Source: Accumulibacter sp. (GTDB lineage Bacteria; Pseudomonadota; Gammaproteobacteria; Burkholderiales; Rhodocyclaceae). Taken from it: a stretch of DNA of 64,000 bases. Under the pieces are notes generated by a model, which did not search any database, was not told the origin of the DNA, and saw nothing but the letters and a program-made list of their open reading frames with translations. A program made the translations under genes and the position numbers. The stretch spans positions 1 through 64,000 of the forward strand of contig NZ_JAPUVI010000024.1 in assembly GCF_029255285.1 (NCBI RefSeq), in the 5' to 3' direction. Positions 8,686-18,039 of the stretch are shown piece after piece (the first letter of the stretch is position 1; each line of letters opens with the position of its first letter).

Positions 8686-11600
8686 ATGAACGCCCAGACG
8701 GACTTCGACATCGGCCCGCTGACCTGGGTCAAGAGCGAGATCGACCTCGCGCTAGAGCGCGCCGACAAGGCGCTGCAACAGTTCACGGCGAGCACGGCCG
8801 ACGGGGCGGGCGATCTGACGCAGCTCAGATTCTGTCGAACTCACCTGCACCAAGTCCAGGGCGCCCTGACCATCGTCGGCTTGGACGGCGTGACGCAGTT
8901 CAGCGAGGCCTTGGAATCATTGCTCGAGGCGATGGAACTACAGGAACGTCCGGCCGAACAGCTTTCGGTCGACCTGGTGCGACGGGCGATGGCCGCGCTT
9001 CGTCATTATCTCGACGACCTGCTTGGCGGCCAGCCGAATCAGCCGTTGCGCCTCTTGCCATTGTATCGGGAAGTACAGTTGGCACGCGGACAGGAGCGAG
9101 TTCTCGCCACCGATCTGTTCTTCCCCAATCTGCTCGTCGGCCCCGGACGGCGGCCGGGCCCGCCGCTGCAGATCGAACGTGCCGAGCGACAACGCGCCCT
9201 GCGCCAGCAGCGGGCGCATTTTCAACGCGGTCTTCTGTCCTGGCTGCGCTCACCGAAGGACGGCACCGGCCTTCCGGAGATGCTGGAGGCCGTCAAGCGT
9301 ATCGAGGCCATCCAGGACTTGCCGTCGGCACGTGCCTTCTGGTGGGTCGCCACCGCCTTCCTGACCGCCCTGACCCAGCGCGGGCTGCCGGCGGATGCCG
9401 ACGCCAGGCAGTTGTGCACCCGCATCGACCTGCAGATTCGCCGACTCCTCGAAGGCTCGAGCAACGTTGCCGAGCGCCTGATGCGCGACGCACTCTACCT
9501 CGTCGGCTGCGCCACGAGCAATGATCGTGCGGTGCGACGAGTCAAAGAGGTTTATCAGCTCGCGGCACTGATACCCGGGGCCCCAGCCACACCGGTCGCG
9601 CTGGAGTCCGTCCGCCGCCAATTGCGCGAAGCGATCGCACTCACCGAAGAGAGCTGGAACAAGTTCTGCGCCGGGACGACGCAGGCCTTGCCAGCCTTCC
9701 GGGCCAACAGCAGTGCCTTGTCGGCCGTCGTCGAAGAATTGGATCACGCCGACTATCGTCGCCTGGTGCAAGCCATTGGCGAAGTTGCCAATCTGTTGGC
9801 GCAGACACCGGCACGGCATAGCGAAGCCCTGGCCATGGAAACGGCGACGGCGATCCTCCTCGCCCAGAACGCGCAGGAAAACATACAGCGCCTCGACCGC
9901 GGTTTCTCGCACCAGGTCGACGTCATGGTGGACCGGCTTCGCGCGTGCATCGCCGGAACACCACCGCCTCCCGGATCGGAGCTGCCACTGCTCGACGAAA
10001 TGTCGCGCCTGGCACAGGAAAAGCTGCTGATTGGGCAGGTCGCCAAGGAGATTCAGAACAACCTGGCGCAAATTGAACAAGTGCTCGATGGTTTCTTTCG
10101 CGACACCGACAAGCCCGCCGATCTCGGCGGCCTGGAAACGCCCTTGCGGCAGATCGTCGGCGCCTTGACCATGATGCGCCATGATGGCGCGGCAACCGTC
10201 GTACGGCAGTGCGCGGCCGACATCAGCGCTTTCTCGGAACCGAACTATTTGCCGCAGGAGGCCGATTTTTCCCGTGTCGCCGATCGACTGGCGCTGGTCG
10301 GGTTCTTTGTCGACGCGCTGCAGACCGGCGCGGCTGATTTCGAGAGCTTTGTCGACAATATGCAGGCGGATACCGCCCGCCGGCCGGCAACCATAGCCGA
10401 GCCGGCGGCGACCGTCGAGCAGGAGATCGAGCAGCACAAGCGAGAAGCGCACGGCTTGCTGGCGGCGCTCAAGGAGCAACCGACCGATGCCGGTTTGCTC
10501 CAGGAGGTTCAGCAGAATCTCGCCGCACTGCAAAAAGACGCCGATCTGGTGGCCGACAAGAAGCTCGGCCAACAGACGAAGCACGCCCTTTCGGCGCTCG
10601 CCGCCGGGGGTGATGCCGCCCGTCAGATCGACGAAGCAATGGCCACGCTCAAACCGCAAGCGGCCGAGACGCCGCTGCCATCGGCTGAGACGCTGCAGCT
10701 CTCACAGGCGACCACCGAGGAAGTCGATGCCGAGTTGCTCGGCATCTTTCTCGACGAAGCCGACGAGGTACTGGCCGGTATGGCTCAGAACTACCACTTG
10801 CTGCAACAGCGTCCACATGATGTCGAAGTGCTGACGGCGCTCCGCCGTGCGGTGCACACGCTCAAGGGCAGCGGCCGGATGGTCGGTCTGAAGGATCTCG
10901 GCGAATCAGCGTGGTCTGTAGAGCAAGTGCTCAACCTCTGGCTGCGGCAGGAGCACGAAGTCACGCCGCCGCTTCTCGACCTGCTTGGCCAAGGATACCA
11001 AGTGTTTCTGGCCTGGGTCGGGCATCTGAAGAGTAGACGCGGGAGTGCCCCGGACACCAGCTCACTGATTGCTTTCGCCGACGCGCTCAGGCAGGGCCGT
11101 GAAGCCGCGGCAGAATCGTCACTGCCGAGCAGCGTCACGCCCGCGGCCACCGCCACTGCCCCGGAAGCCGTGCCGACCGAGGTCGCCAGCCAGCCAGAGC
11201 GAGTTGAGGACGAACCACGGACGACACGTTCTCGACTGGCCTTGGCGGCGGACCTGGCCGAGATCTTCAATGCCGAGGCTGCCGTCCATCTCGCCACCCT
11301 GCAGCGCGAGTTCGCGCTGCTCGAAAGCGACCCGCGCGCCGAAACGCGGCATGAGATGTACCGTGCCGCGCATACGCTCGGCGGCATCGCGGCGACCGTC
11401 GGCATCGAGGCGGTCAACCGACTCGGTCACGCTCTCGAGAATGCCTTGCTGCGTCGCAATCGCGCCACGCAGCCGGACAGCCTCGAAGCACTTGAGATGG
11501 TGCGGCAGACGATCGCCGTCCTCGCCCAGATGCTCTCGGATGTGCTCGACGACCACGAGCCCGAAGCTGCCCCCGCGCTGGCCGAAGCGCTCGACACACT

Positions 11601-14058
11601 TTACCCGGAACAGCTTGCCGAACATCCACCGGTGCCGCCGGCCGAAGCCGCAACCGAAAACGTGGAATTGACGACCCCCGAGGCAGCACCGTCGCCGACC
11701 CCTCCCCACCCGCCGGCGCCGACGGCGAGTGGCACGGGCGCGGCAGTCTCACCACTGCAGGACGAACTGGACGAGCAACTGTTACCACTGTTTCTCGAAG
11801 AAGCCGTCGAACTCAACCAGAGCATTGCGAAGCAACTGCGTGTCTGGCGCGGTGATCCCACCGATGGCGAGGTCGTGCGTCGCCTGGCGCGTCTCTTTCA
11901 TACCCTGAAGGGTAGTGCCCGCATGGCCGGTGCGATGAACCTCGGCGAGCTGACGCACGCCATCGAGACGCGCATGGCCGAGGCGCAGCGTGCGGGTAGT
12001 GCGCCGCCGGAACTGATCGATGATATCGACAACGCGTTCGACGTCATCGTGCAAACCGTCGAAGGCTTGCAGCGCGGCGAATCGGCCGACGCCTTCGTCG
12101 AGGTGCCAGACAACGCCGTAGCGGAGCTGGCAGCGGAGTCAGCGACCGCCGAAGCGGGTACAGCTGGCGAGCGAGGCGCGGCCGTCAGTCAACGCGAGGC
12201 GCAGGAGGCGGAAAGCGAGGCGGCGGCACAGCGCGCGGTACTGCGTGTGCGCGCCGACCTGATCGACCGCCTGGTCAATGAGGCGGGTGAGCTGTCGATC
12301 GCGCGCTCGCGGATCGAAGGTGAGATGCGAGCCATCAAGGGATCCTTGCTCGATCTGACCGAGAACGTCATCCGTCTGCGCCGGCAGTTGCGCGATATCG
12401 AACTGCACGCCGAGTTGCAGATGCAATCCCGTACCGCCTTGACCGACCATACCCACACCGATTTCGATCCTCTGGAGTTCGACCGCTTTACACGCTTCCA
12501 GGAACTGACGCGGATGATGGCCGAATCCGTCAACGACGTCGCCACCGCCCAGCAGAGCCTGCTGAAGAATCTCGACGATGCCAATGCGGCAATCCTCGCG
12601 CAATCACGCCTGAACCGCGAGCTGCAGCAGGAGCTGATGTCCGTTCGCATGGTCCCTTTTGCCAGTATCGCCGATCGCCTCTACCGTATTGTCAGACAGG
12701 CGAGCAAAGAGATCGGCAAGCGCGCCAACCTGGAGATCAGTGGCGCCGAGTTGGAACTCGACCGGACCGTTCTCGACAAGATGTTGGCACCGCTGGAACA
12801 CATGCTGCGCAACGCCATCGCACATGGTCTTGAAACGGCCGACCTTCGTCTGGCTAAAGGCAAACCGGAGATCGGCGAATTGTCGCTGTCACTGGCCCAG
12901 GAAGGCAACGAGATCATTCTTTGTTTCTCGGATGACGGCGCCGGTCTCGACCTGAGCCGCCTGCGGGAACGTGGTCTCGCCGCCGGCCTGCTGACCAGCG
13001 AAGAGGCAACGGATCCCGCGCGCGTGGTCGACCTGATCTTTGCCCCGGGCCTCTCGACAGCCAGCGAGGTATCCCGCCTGTCCGGCCGTGGCATCGGGAT
13101 GGATGTGCTCAAGAGCGAAGTGGCAAGCCTTGGTGGTCGCATCGAAGTCGCCTCGAGCGCCGGTCAAGGAACGACTTTCCGACTCTATCTGCCGCTCACT
13201 CTCGCCGTCACCAAAGCCTTGCTGGTGCGCTCGGGCAATCGCGAGTACGCCATTCCGGCGGCGATGATCGAGCAGGTGCTCGATCTCAAGGAAAAAGGCT
13301 TGGCACGCATTCGCGAAGCCAACGCCGCCACTTGGTCCGGGCACCCCTATCCCTTCCACTACCTTCCCCACCTCCTCGGCGACACCCGCGCGCTGCCCGA
13401 AAAGCATCAACAGTACTGGGTTCTCCTGTTACGCAGTGGAACCGGCCGGATCGGACTGCAAGTCGATGGCCTGCTCGGCAATCAGGAAATCGTCGTCAAG
13501 AACGTCGGGCAGCAACTCGCCCGGGTCATCGGTGTCGATGGCGCGACGGTCCTCGGCAACGGCCAAGTTGTGCTGATCCTGAACCCGGTTGCTTTGGCCA
13601 GTCGTACTCGTGGCGCGTCGGCAGTGGTGCCGGTACCGACCGTCCGCCAGCCAACGGCAGAGGCCTCCGTCACGGCGACCTTGCCGACCGTGATGATCGT
13701 CGACGACTCGCTGACCGTACGCAAGTTCACCAGCCGCCTGCTGGCGCGTGAAGGCTATCAGATCATAACCGCCAAGGACGGTGTCGACGCACTCGAGCAA
13801 CTGGTCGCCCTGGTCCCCGACGTGATGCTGGTCGACATCGAGATGCCTCGCATGGACGGCTTCGAACTCACCCGAAACGTACGCGCCGACAAGCGCCTGC
13901 GAACCGTTCCCATCGTCATGATCACTTCGCGGACCGCGGACAAGCACCGCCAGTACGCCTTCGAGTTGGGCGTCAATCACTATCTTGGCAAACCCTATCA
14001 GGAAGACGAACTGCTGCGCCTGGTCGCGCAACACGTCAAGGAACAGCGCGGGTCTTGA
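8686..14058 (+). CDS. pilL: Chemotaxis histidine kinase/response regulator PilL (ChpA)
   Basis: Giant hybrid kinase of 1790 residues that drives PilG/PilH phosphorylation. Hpt-like modules: around H55 (HLHQVQGAL), a degenerate one near 486 with the His replaced (PLRQIVGALTMM), then H724 (VHTLKGSGRMVG), H896 (AHTLGGIAATVG) and H1072 (FHTLKGSARMAG). A CheA dimerisation/ATPase part follows, with the N box LEHMLRNAIAHGLE near 1365-1380 and GRGIGMDVLKSEV. A CheW domain lies at about 1500-1640, and a C-terminal receiver at about 1666-1788 with VMIVDDSLTVRK and LVDIEMPRMDG. Proline/alanine-rich linkers separate the Hpt modules. I chose the ATG at 8686 (GGAG upstream) over an upstream TTG. The last 23 bases overlap the convergent photolyase gene. 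Confidence 0.95.
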   Translation: MNAQTDFDIGPLTWVKSEIDLALERADKALQQFTASTADGAGDLTQLRFCRTHLHQVQGALTIVGLDGVTQFSEALESLLEAMELQERPAEQLSVDLVRRAMAALRHYLDDLLGGQPNQPLRLLPLYREVQLARGQERVLATDLFFPNLLVGPGRRPGPPLQIERAERQRALRQQRAHFQRGLLSWLRSPKDGTGLPEMLEAVKRIEAIQDLPSARAFWWVATAFLTALTQRGLPADADARQLCTRIDLQIRRLLEGSSNVAERLMRDALYLVGCATSNDRAVRRVKEVYQLAALIPGAPATPVALESVRRQLREAIALTEESWNKFCAGTTQALPAFRANSSALSAVVEELDHADYRRLVQAIGEVANLLAQTPARHSEALAMETATAILLAQNAQENIQRLDRGFSHQVDVMVDRLRACIAGTPPPPGSELPLLDEMSRLAQEKLLIGQVAKEIQNNLAQIEQVLDGFFRDTDKPADLGGLETPLRQIVGALTMMRHDGAATVVRQCAADISAFSEPNYLPQEADFSRVADRLALVGFFVDALQTGAADFESFVDNMQADTARRPATIAEPAATVEQEIEQHKREAHGLLAALKEQPTDAGLLQEVQQNLAALQKDADLVADKKLGQQTKHALSALAAGGDAARQIDEAMATLKPQAAETPLPSAETLQLSQATTEEVDAELLGIFLDEADEVLAGMAQNYHLLQQRPHDVEVLTALRRAVHTLKGSGRMVGLKDLGESAWSVEQVLNLWLRQEHEVTPPLLDLLGQGYQVFLAWVGHLKSRRGSAPDTSSLIAFADALRQGREAAAESSLPSSVTPAATATAPEAVPTEVASQPERVEDEPRTTRSRLALAADLAEIFNAEAAVHLATLQREFALLESDPRAETRHEMYRAAHTLGGIAATVGIEAVNRLGHALENALLRRNRATQPDSLEALEMVRQTIAVLAQMLSDVLDDHEPEAAPALAEALDTLYPEQLAEHPPVPPAEAATENVELTTPEAAPSPTPPHPPAPTASGTGAAVSPLQDELDEQLLPLFLEEAVELNQSIAKQLRVWRGDPTDGEVVRRLARLFHTLKGSARMAGAMNLGELTHAIETRMAEAQRAGSAPPELIDDIDNAFDVIVQTVEGLQRGESADAFVEVPDNAVAELAAESATAEAGTAGERGAAVSQREAQEAESEAAAQRAVLRVRADLIDRLVNEAGELSIARSRIEGEMRAIKGSLLDLTENVIRLRRQLRDIELHAELQMQSRTALTDHTHTDFDPLEFDRFTRFQELTRMMAESVNDVATAQQSLLKNLDDANAAILAQSRLNRELQQELMSVRMVPFASIADRLYRIVRQASKEIGKRANLEISGAELELDRTVLDKMLAPLEHMLRNAIAHGLETADLRLAKGKPEIGELSLSLAQEGNEIILCFSDDGAGLDLSRLRERGLAAGLLTSEEATDPARVVDLIFAPGLSTASEVSRLSGRGIGMDVLKSEVASLGGRIEVASSAGQGTTFRLYLPLTLAVTKALLVRSGNREYAIPAAMIEQVLDLKEKGLARIREANAATWSGHPYPFHYLPHLLGDTRALPEKHQQYWVLLLRSGTGRIGLQVDGLLGNQEIVVKNVGQQLARVIGVDGATVLGNGQVVLILNPVALASRTRGASAVVPVPTVRQPTAEASVTATLPTVMIVDDSLTVRKFTSRLLAREGYQIITAKDGVDALEQLVALVPDVMLVDIEMPRMDGFELTRNVRADKRLRTVPIVMITSRTADKHRQYAFELGVNHYLGKPYQEDELLRLVAQHVKEQRGS

Positions 14059-15484
14059 CGACGGCGTAACGCTCTAGGGTGCGCCGTCTGGCCTGATCAT
14101 GGTCGACCAGTGGCGCAGGTGTCGTGCGACCGATCAGCACGGCGCAGGCCTGCTGCTCGTGCTGGGTCATCCGCCAGGGTGCGTGGATGAACTTGTCGGG
14201 AACTCCAGCAAGCTCAGGCAGGTAGCGGCGAATGAACTTGCCGGCCGGGTCAAAGCGCTCCGATTGGGTGACCGGATTGAAGATGCGGAAATAGGGTTGC
14301 GCATCGCAGCCGCTGGAAGCGGCCCATTGCCAACCGCCGTTGTTCGCGGACAGGTCGAAATCGTTCAACTGGCAAGCGAAGTAGGCTTCCCCAAGCCGCC
14401 AGTCGATTCCCAGGTCTTTGCTCAGGAATGAGGCGACCAGCATACGCAGGCGGTTGTGCATGTAACCCGTCTGCTTGAGTTGCTGCATCGCTGCATCGAC
14501 CAGGGGATAGCCGGTACGCCCGGCGCACCAGGCGGCGAAAGCCTCGTCCGCTGCCGGCCCGCTCTCCCACTCGATCGCGTCGTACGCCGGTTTGAAAGCG
14601 CCGCGGACGACATGCGGGAAGTGGTCGAGAATCATGAAGTAGAAATCTCGCCAGACAAGTTCCCCAAGCCAGGTAGTCGCCCCACCATTTCCCTCGCGCA
14701 GAGCGCCAGCGGCAACCGCCGCGCCAACCAGCGACCGCACCGACAGCGTCCCGAAGCGCAAATGAACGGAGAGGTAGGATCCTCCATCGACGGCCGGAAA
14801 GTCGCGCTGCTCCCGATAGCGCGCTAGGCGCCCGAGAAAGCTGGCCAGCCCCCGACGTCCACCGGACATTCCCGGCACGATGCCCGACGCCCTCAGGTCG
14901 GTTCGGGAAAAACCGATATCCGTCAAGGAAGGCAGAGCATTAGCCAGCGACGAGGCAACCAGAACCCCGGGCCCAGCCTGATGCGGGCGCCAATCGTCTT
15001 CCGTCAAACGCCTTAGCCAGGCGTTCCGATAAGGGGTAAATACGGTGTATGGACGCCCGGCCTGCGTAAGCACGTCGTTGCCGTCGAAAACGGCCTGATC
15101 CTTGAACGACTCGAAGGCAATTCCCGTCGCCTGCAGCGCCGCTCCGACAGCGGCGTCCCTCTGTTTCGCCCCTGGCTCATAGTCGCGATTGGCAAACACT
15201 GCCGCGACGCCAAGTCGCCTGGCCAGGCACGGGATTTCGCTGACCGCCCAGCCGTGTCGTACCAGCAAGCCACCGCCGCGCGCGCGCAAGGCCGCGTCGA
15301 GTTCGGCGAGCGACTCGAGGATGAACTCGACGCGACGATCGGCTCGCTGCTCGAGGCGGTCGAGAATCTCCCGATCAAACACGAAGACGCAATACACCCG
15401 CCGTCCGCGCCGCAGCGCCTGACTTAGCGCGGCGTGATCGGTATCACGCAGATCGCGCCGGAACCACACTAGAATCGATTCCAA
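14036..15484 (-). CDS. phrB: Deoxyribodipyrimidine photolyase
   Basis: 482-residue FAD-dependent photolyase that splits cyclobutane pyrimidine dimers using light. The N-terminal antenna domain begins ILVWFRRDLRDTDHAAL. The C-terminal FAD domain carries WLGELVWRDFYFMIL, GYPLVDAAMQQLKQTGYMHNRLRMLVASFL and GCDAQPYFRIFNPVTQSERFDP, the class-I CPD photolyase signature. The start is apparently TTG at 15484, eight bases after AAAGG. It is convergent with pilL and divergent from yqgE. A cryptochrome function cannot be excluded by sequence alone, but the motifs favour repair. Confidence 0.93.
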   Translation of the reverse strand: MESILVWFRRDLRDTDHAALSQALRRGRRVYCVFVFDREILDRLEQRADRRVEFILESLAELDAALRARGGGLLVRHGWAVSEIPCLARRLGVAAVFANRDYEPGAKQRDAAVGAALQATGIAFESFKDQAVFDGNDVLTQAGRPYTVFTPYRNAWLRRLTEDDWRPHQAGPGVLVASSLANALPSLTDIGFSRTDLRASGIVPGMSGGRRGLASFLGRLARYREQRDFPAVDGGSYLSVHLRFGTLSVRSLVGAAVAAGALREGNGGATTWLGELVWRDFYFMILDHFPHVVRGAFKPAYDAIEWESGPAADEAFAAWCAGRTGYPLVDAAMQQLKQTGYMHNRLRMLVASFLSKDLGIDWRLGEAYFACQLNDFDLSANNGGWQWAASSGCDAQPYFRIFNPVTQSERFDPAGKFIRRYLPELAGVPDKFIHAPWRMTQHEQQACAVLIGRTTPAPLVDHDQARRRTLERYAVVKTRAVP

Positions 15485-15496
15485 AGTGGATTACCT

Positions 15497-15525
15497 TTGT
15501 ATCGGCAGCCGCCGCCGATTAGAAT
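15497..15525 (+). promoter_or_regulatory. Candidate sigma-70 promoter at yqgE
   Basis: TTGTAT (15497-15502) and TAGAAT (15520-15525) with exactly 17 bases between them. The predicted start site falls on or beside the yqgE ATG at 15532, which would give a leaderless or nearly leaderless message. The box match is good; the start site is inferred. Confidence 0.45.
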
Positions 15526-15531
15526 AAGGCC

Positions 15532-16092
15532 ATGCAAAGCATCAATCTGACCGATCATTTTCTCATCGCCATGCCGGCGATGCTAGATTCGTACTTTTCC
15601 CGGACCCTGGTTTACATCGCCGAGCACAACGATCGCGGCGCCCTCGGCGTGATCGTCAATCGGCCGATCGACATGAGTCTGGGAACACTTCTCGAACGGA
15701 TAGACCTCCCGCTGGCGGACGACGCCTTCGCCCACCTGCCGGTTCTGTTCGGCGGTCCGGTACAGACCGACCGCGGCTTCGTCCTTCATCGTCCGGTCGG
15801 TCAGTGGCAGTCGACCTTGGTAGTCAACAAACAGGTCGGTCTTACCAGCTCGCGCGACATCCTGCAGTCGGTCGCGCGCAGCGGACAACCGCAGGATCTG
15901 ATGGTGACACTGGGCTACGCAGGCTGGTCGGCCGGTCAGCTCGAACACGAGCTTGCGCAAAACGCCTGGCTAACCGTGCCGGCGGAATTGCGCATCTTGT
16001 TTGAACTCCCTTACGAAGAGCGACTCGCTTCGGCCCTCGAGTTACTTGGCGTCAACCTGACCAATCTGGCCGACGAAGCCGGGCATGCCTGA
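15532..16092 (+). CDS. yqgE: YqgE/AlgH family protein (DUF179)
   Basis: 186-residue cytosolic protein of the UPF0301/AlgH family. It matches the family start ([12 protein letters not shown], then [24 protein letters not shown]) and [15 protein letters not shown]. The biochemical role of the family is not established. Gene order yqgE-ruvX-pyrR-pyrB-pyrC' is the same as in Pseudomonas, and the 3' end overlaps ruvX by 8 bases. AAGG precedes the ATG, but see the promoter entry for a possible leaderless start. Confidence 0.93.
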   Translation: MQSINLTDHFLIAMPAMLDSYFSRTLVYIAEHNDRGALGVIVNRPIDMSLGTLLERIDLPLADDAFAHLPVLFGGPVQTDRGFVLHRPVGQWQSTLVVNKQVGLTSSRDILQSVARSGQPQDLMVTLGYAGWSAGQLEHELAQNAWLTVPAELRILFELPYEERLASALELLGVNLTNLADEAGHA

Positions 16093-16591
16093 GCGCATCG
16101 GCCGACACCAGGGCACGGTGCTCGCGTTCGACTTCGGCGCCAAGCGCCTCGGCGTCGCCGTTGGCGAATGGCAGACGAGGCAGGCGCATCCACTGACGAC
16201 AATCGAGGTTGAGGCTGTCACCGAGCGCTTCGCGGCGATCGGCGCGCTGATCCGGGAATGGCGACCCGCACATCTGGTAGTTGGCCGCCCCACCGCTTTG
16301 GACGGCACCGACCACGCGATGACCGCCCGCTGCCAGCGCTTCGCTCAGCAGTTACGCGGGCGCTTTGGCCTTGATGTCGACTATGCCGACGAGCGGCTCT
16401 CTTCGTTCGAGGCGCAGGAAAGACTCCTGGCCAGCGGCCACGACACCCGTCGCGCCAGGAGACACCTCGATGCGGTCGCCGCACAGTTGATTCTGCAAAA
16501 CTACTTCGACGACATGAGCGGCCCAGCCCGGCTTGACATGCCCGACACACCTAACACTCTTGATCACGCGCACACCGATGCCGACCATTGA
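16085..16591 (+). CDS. ruvX: Putative pre-16S rRNA nuclease / Holliday junction resolvase YqgF (RuvX)
   Basis: 168-residue RNase H-fold protein. The first strand carries [14 protein letters not shown], followed by [40 protein letters not shown] and the C-terminal [14 protein letters not shown], the family's acidic active-site framework. In E. coli the homolog trims the 5' end of 16S rRNA; Holliday junction activity was proposed earlier. It overlaps yqgE by 8 bases and pyrR by 14. About 25 C-terminal residues extend beyond the usual end. Confidence 0.93.
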   Translation: MPERIGRHQGTVLAFDFGAKRLGVAVGEWQTRQAHPLTTIEVEAVTERFAAIGALIREWRPAHLVVGRPTALDGTDHAMTARCQRFAQQLRGRFGLDVDYADERLSSFEAQERLLASGHDTRRARRHLDAVAAQLILQNYFDDMSGPARLDMPDTPNTLDHAHTDADH

Positions 16592-17084
16592 CCTCCCTGA
16601 CGCCGAAGCACAATGTAGCGAACTCGCCGAACTGATACGCCCCCACCTTCGGTCAGACACGGTGCTGGTCGGCATCCACAGTGGCGGCGTGTGGGTCGCC
16701 CGCCGTCTTTGCGAGCGCCTCGCTCTAAACAAAGAAATCGGCCTAATCGACGTCTCCTTCTATCGCGACGACTACAGCGAACGCGGCCTTCATCCGCGCG
16801 TCAAGCCGAGCTCTATCCCTTTCGATGTCGAGGGCCGGCCACTGATCCTCGTCGATGACGTACTTTACACGGGACGCACGACGCGCGCGGCAATCAACGA
16901 ACTGTTCGATTATGGCCGCCCGGCCAGCATACAGCTTGCTGTCCTGGCTGACCGCGGCCGGCGACAGCTACCGATTTGCGCCGACTACTGCCCCTGGCGA
17001 GTGGCGCTCGATCCGTCGCAGGAACTGATACTCTCGACCAACGACGATGGGCGTCTGCAGTGGAGTGTGGCCGAAAATGCGTAA
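16578..17084 (+). CDS. pyrR: Bifunctional pyr operon regulator / uracil phosphoribosyltransferase
   Basis: 168-residue type-I phosphoribosyltransferase with the PRPP-binding loop [17 protein letters not shown] and the N-terminal [16 protein letters not shown]. It can convert uracil and PRPP to UMP; in Gram-positives it also controls pyr mRNA attenuation. No attenuator is evident here, so regulation is unproven. The ATG at 16578 gives [12 protein letters not shown], the expected beginning; it overlaps the ruvX stop by 14 bases and runs into pyrB by 8. Confidence 0.92.
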   Translation: MPTIDLPDAEAQCSELAELIRPHLRSDTVLVGIHSGGVWVARRLCERLALNKEIGLIDVSFYRDDYSERGLHPRVKPSSIPFDVEGRPLILVDDVLYTGRTTRAAINELFDYGRPASIQLAVLADRGRRQLPICADYCPWRVALDPSQELILSTNDDGRLQWSVAENA

Positions 17085-18036
17085 TCCGCAACTCAACGCC
17101 AACGGTGAATTGACCCACCTGTTGTCCATCGAGGGTTTGCCACGCGAAGTGATTACCCATATTCTCGATACGGCATCCAGCTTTCTCAAGGTTTCGCACC
17201 GCGATGTCAAGAAGGTCCCACTGTTGCGTGGCAAGAGCGTCTTCAACGTCTTTTTCGAGAATTCGACACGTACGCGGACGACTTTCGAGATTGCCGCCAA
17301 GCGACTGTCGGCGGACGTCATCAACCTCGACGTGACGCGCTCGTCGACGGCCAAGGGTGAGACGCTGCTCGACACGGTGGACAATCTCGTCGCCATGCAC
17401 GCTGACATGTTCGTCGTCAGGCACGCGGCGAGCGGCGCGCCGCATCTGATCGCCGATCATCTGCACCGCCTCGGGCGGCGCGACGTGCACGTCGTCAATG
17501 CCGGGGACGGACGCCATGCGCATCCCACGCAAGGCCTGCTCGACATGTACACCATCCGTCACTATAAGAAGGATTTCAACGACCTGGTGGTAGCGGTTGT
17601 TGGCGACATCCTGCACTCGCGGGTTGCCCGTTCGGATCTGCACGCGCTGACCACGCTCGGTGCCGCCGAGCTGCGCGCGGTCGGGCCGCAGACCCTGTTG
17701 CCAACCGCCATCGAGAAAATGGGCGTGCGTGTCTGCCATGATTTGCGCGCCGGACTACGCGACTGCGACGTGATCATCATGCTGCGCCTGCAGAACGAAC
17801 GTATGAACGGTGCCTTGCTGCCATCTGCTCGCGAGTACTTCAGCTGTTACGGACTGACACCAGCAATGCTGGCGCTGGCCAAACCAGACGCCATCGTGAT
17901 GCACCCGGGACCGATGAATCGGGGCGTGGAGATCGACTCCGACGTCGCCGACGGGCCGCAGGCGGTAATCCTGCCGCAGGTCACGTTCGGCATTGCCGTC
18001 AGGATGGCGGTGATGGGCATTCTCGCCGGAAACTGA
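17077..18036 (+). CDS. pyrB: Aspartate carbamoyltransferase catalytic subunit
   Basis: Condenses carbamoyl phosphate and aspartate to carbamoylaspartate, the first committed step of pyrimidine synthesis. The protein is 319 residues, with the carbamoyl phosphate motif [31 protein letters not shown], the [12 protein letters not shown] motif and [12 protein letters not shown] near the C-terminus. The ATG at 17077 overlaps pyrR by 8 bases. It is followed after 3 bases by a non-catalytic dihydroorotase homolog, the arrangement of the Pseudomonas class-A ATCase complex. Confidence 0.96.
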   Translation: MRNPQLNANGELTHLLSIEGLPREVITHILDTASSFLKVSHRDVKKVPLLRGKSVFNVFFENSTRTRTTFEIAAKRLSADVINLDVTRSSTAKGETLLDTVDNLVAMHADMFVVRHAASGAPHLIADHLHRLGRRDVHVVNAGDGRHAHPTQGLLDMYTIRHYKKDFNDLVVAVVGDILHSRVARSDLHALTTLGAAELRAVGPQTLLPTAIEKMGVRVCHDLRAGLRDCDVIIMLRLQNERMNGALLPSAREYFSCYGLTPAMLALAKPDAIVMHPGPMNRGVEIDSDVADGPQAVILPQVTFGIAVRMAVMGILAGN

Positions 18037-18039
18037 GCC

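Noticed and set aside
9250-10659. 469-codon open frame on the minus strand
   Set aside because: Lies entirely antisense to pilL, which has clear domains; the frame has no family motifs and is a high-GC shadow. The same holds for the other long antisense frames across 8.9-14 kb.
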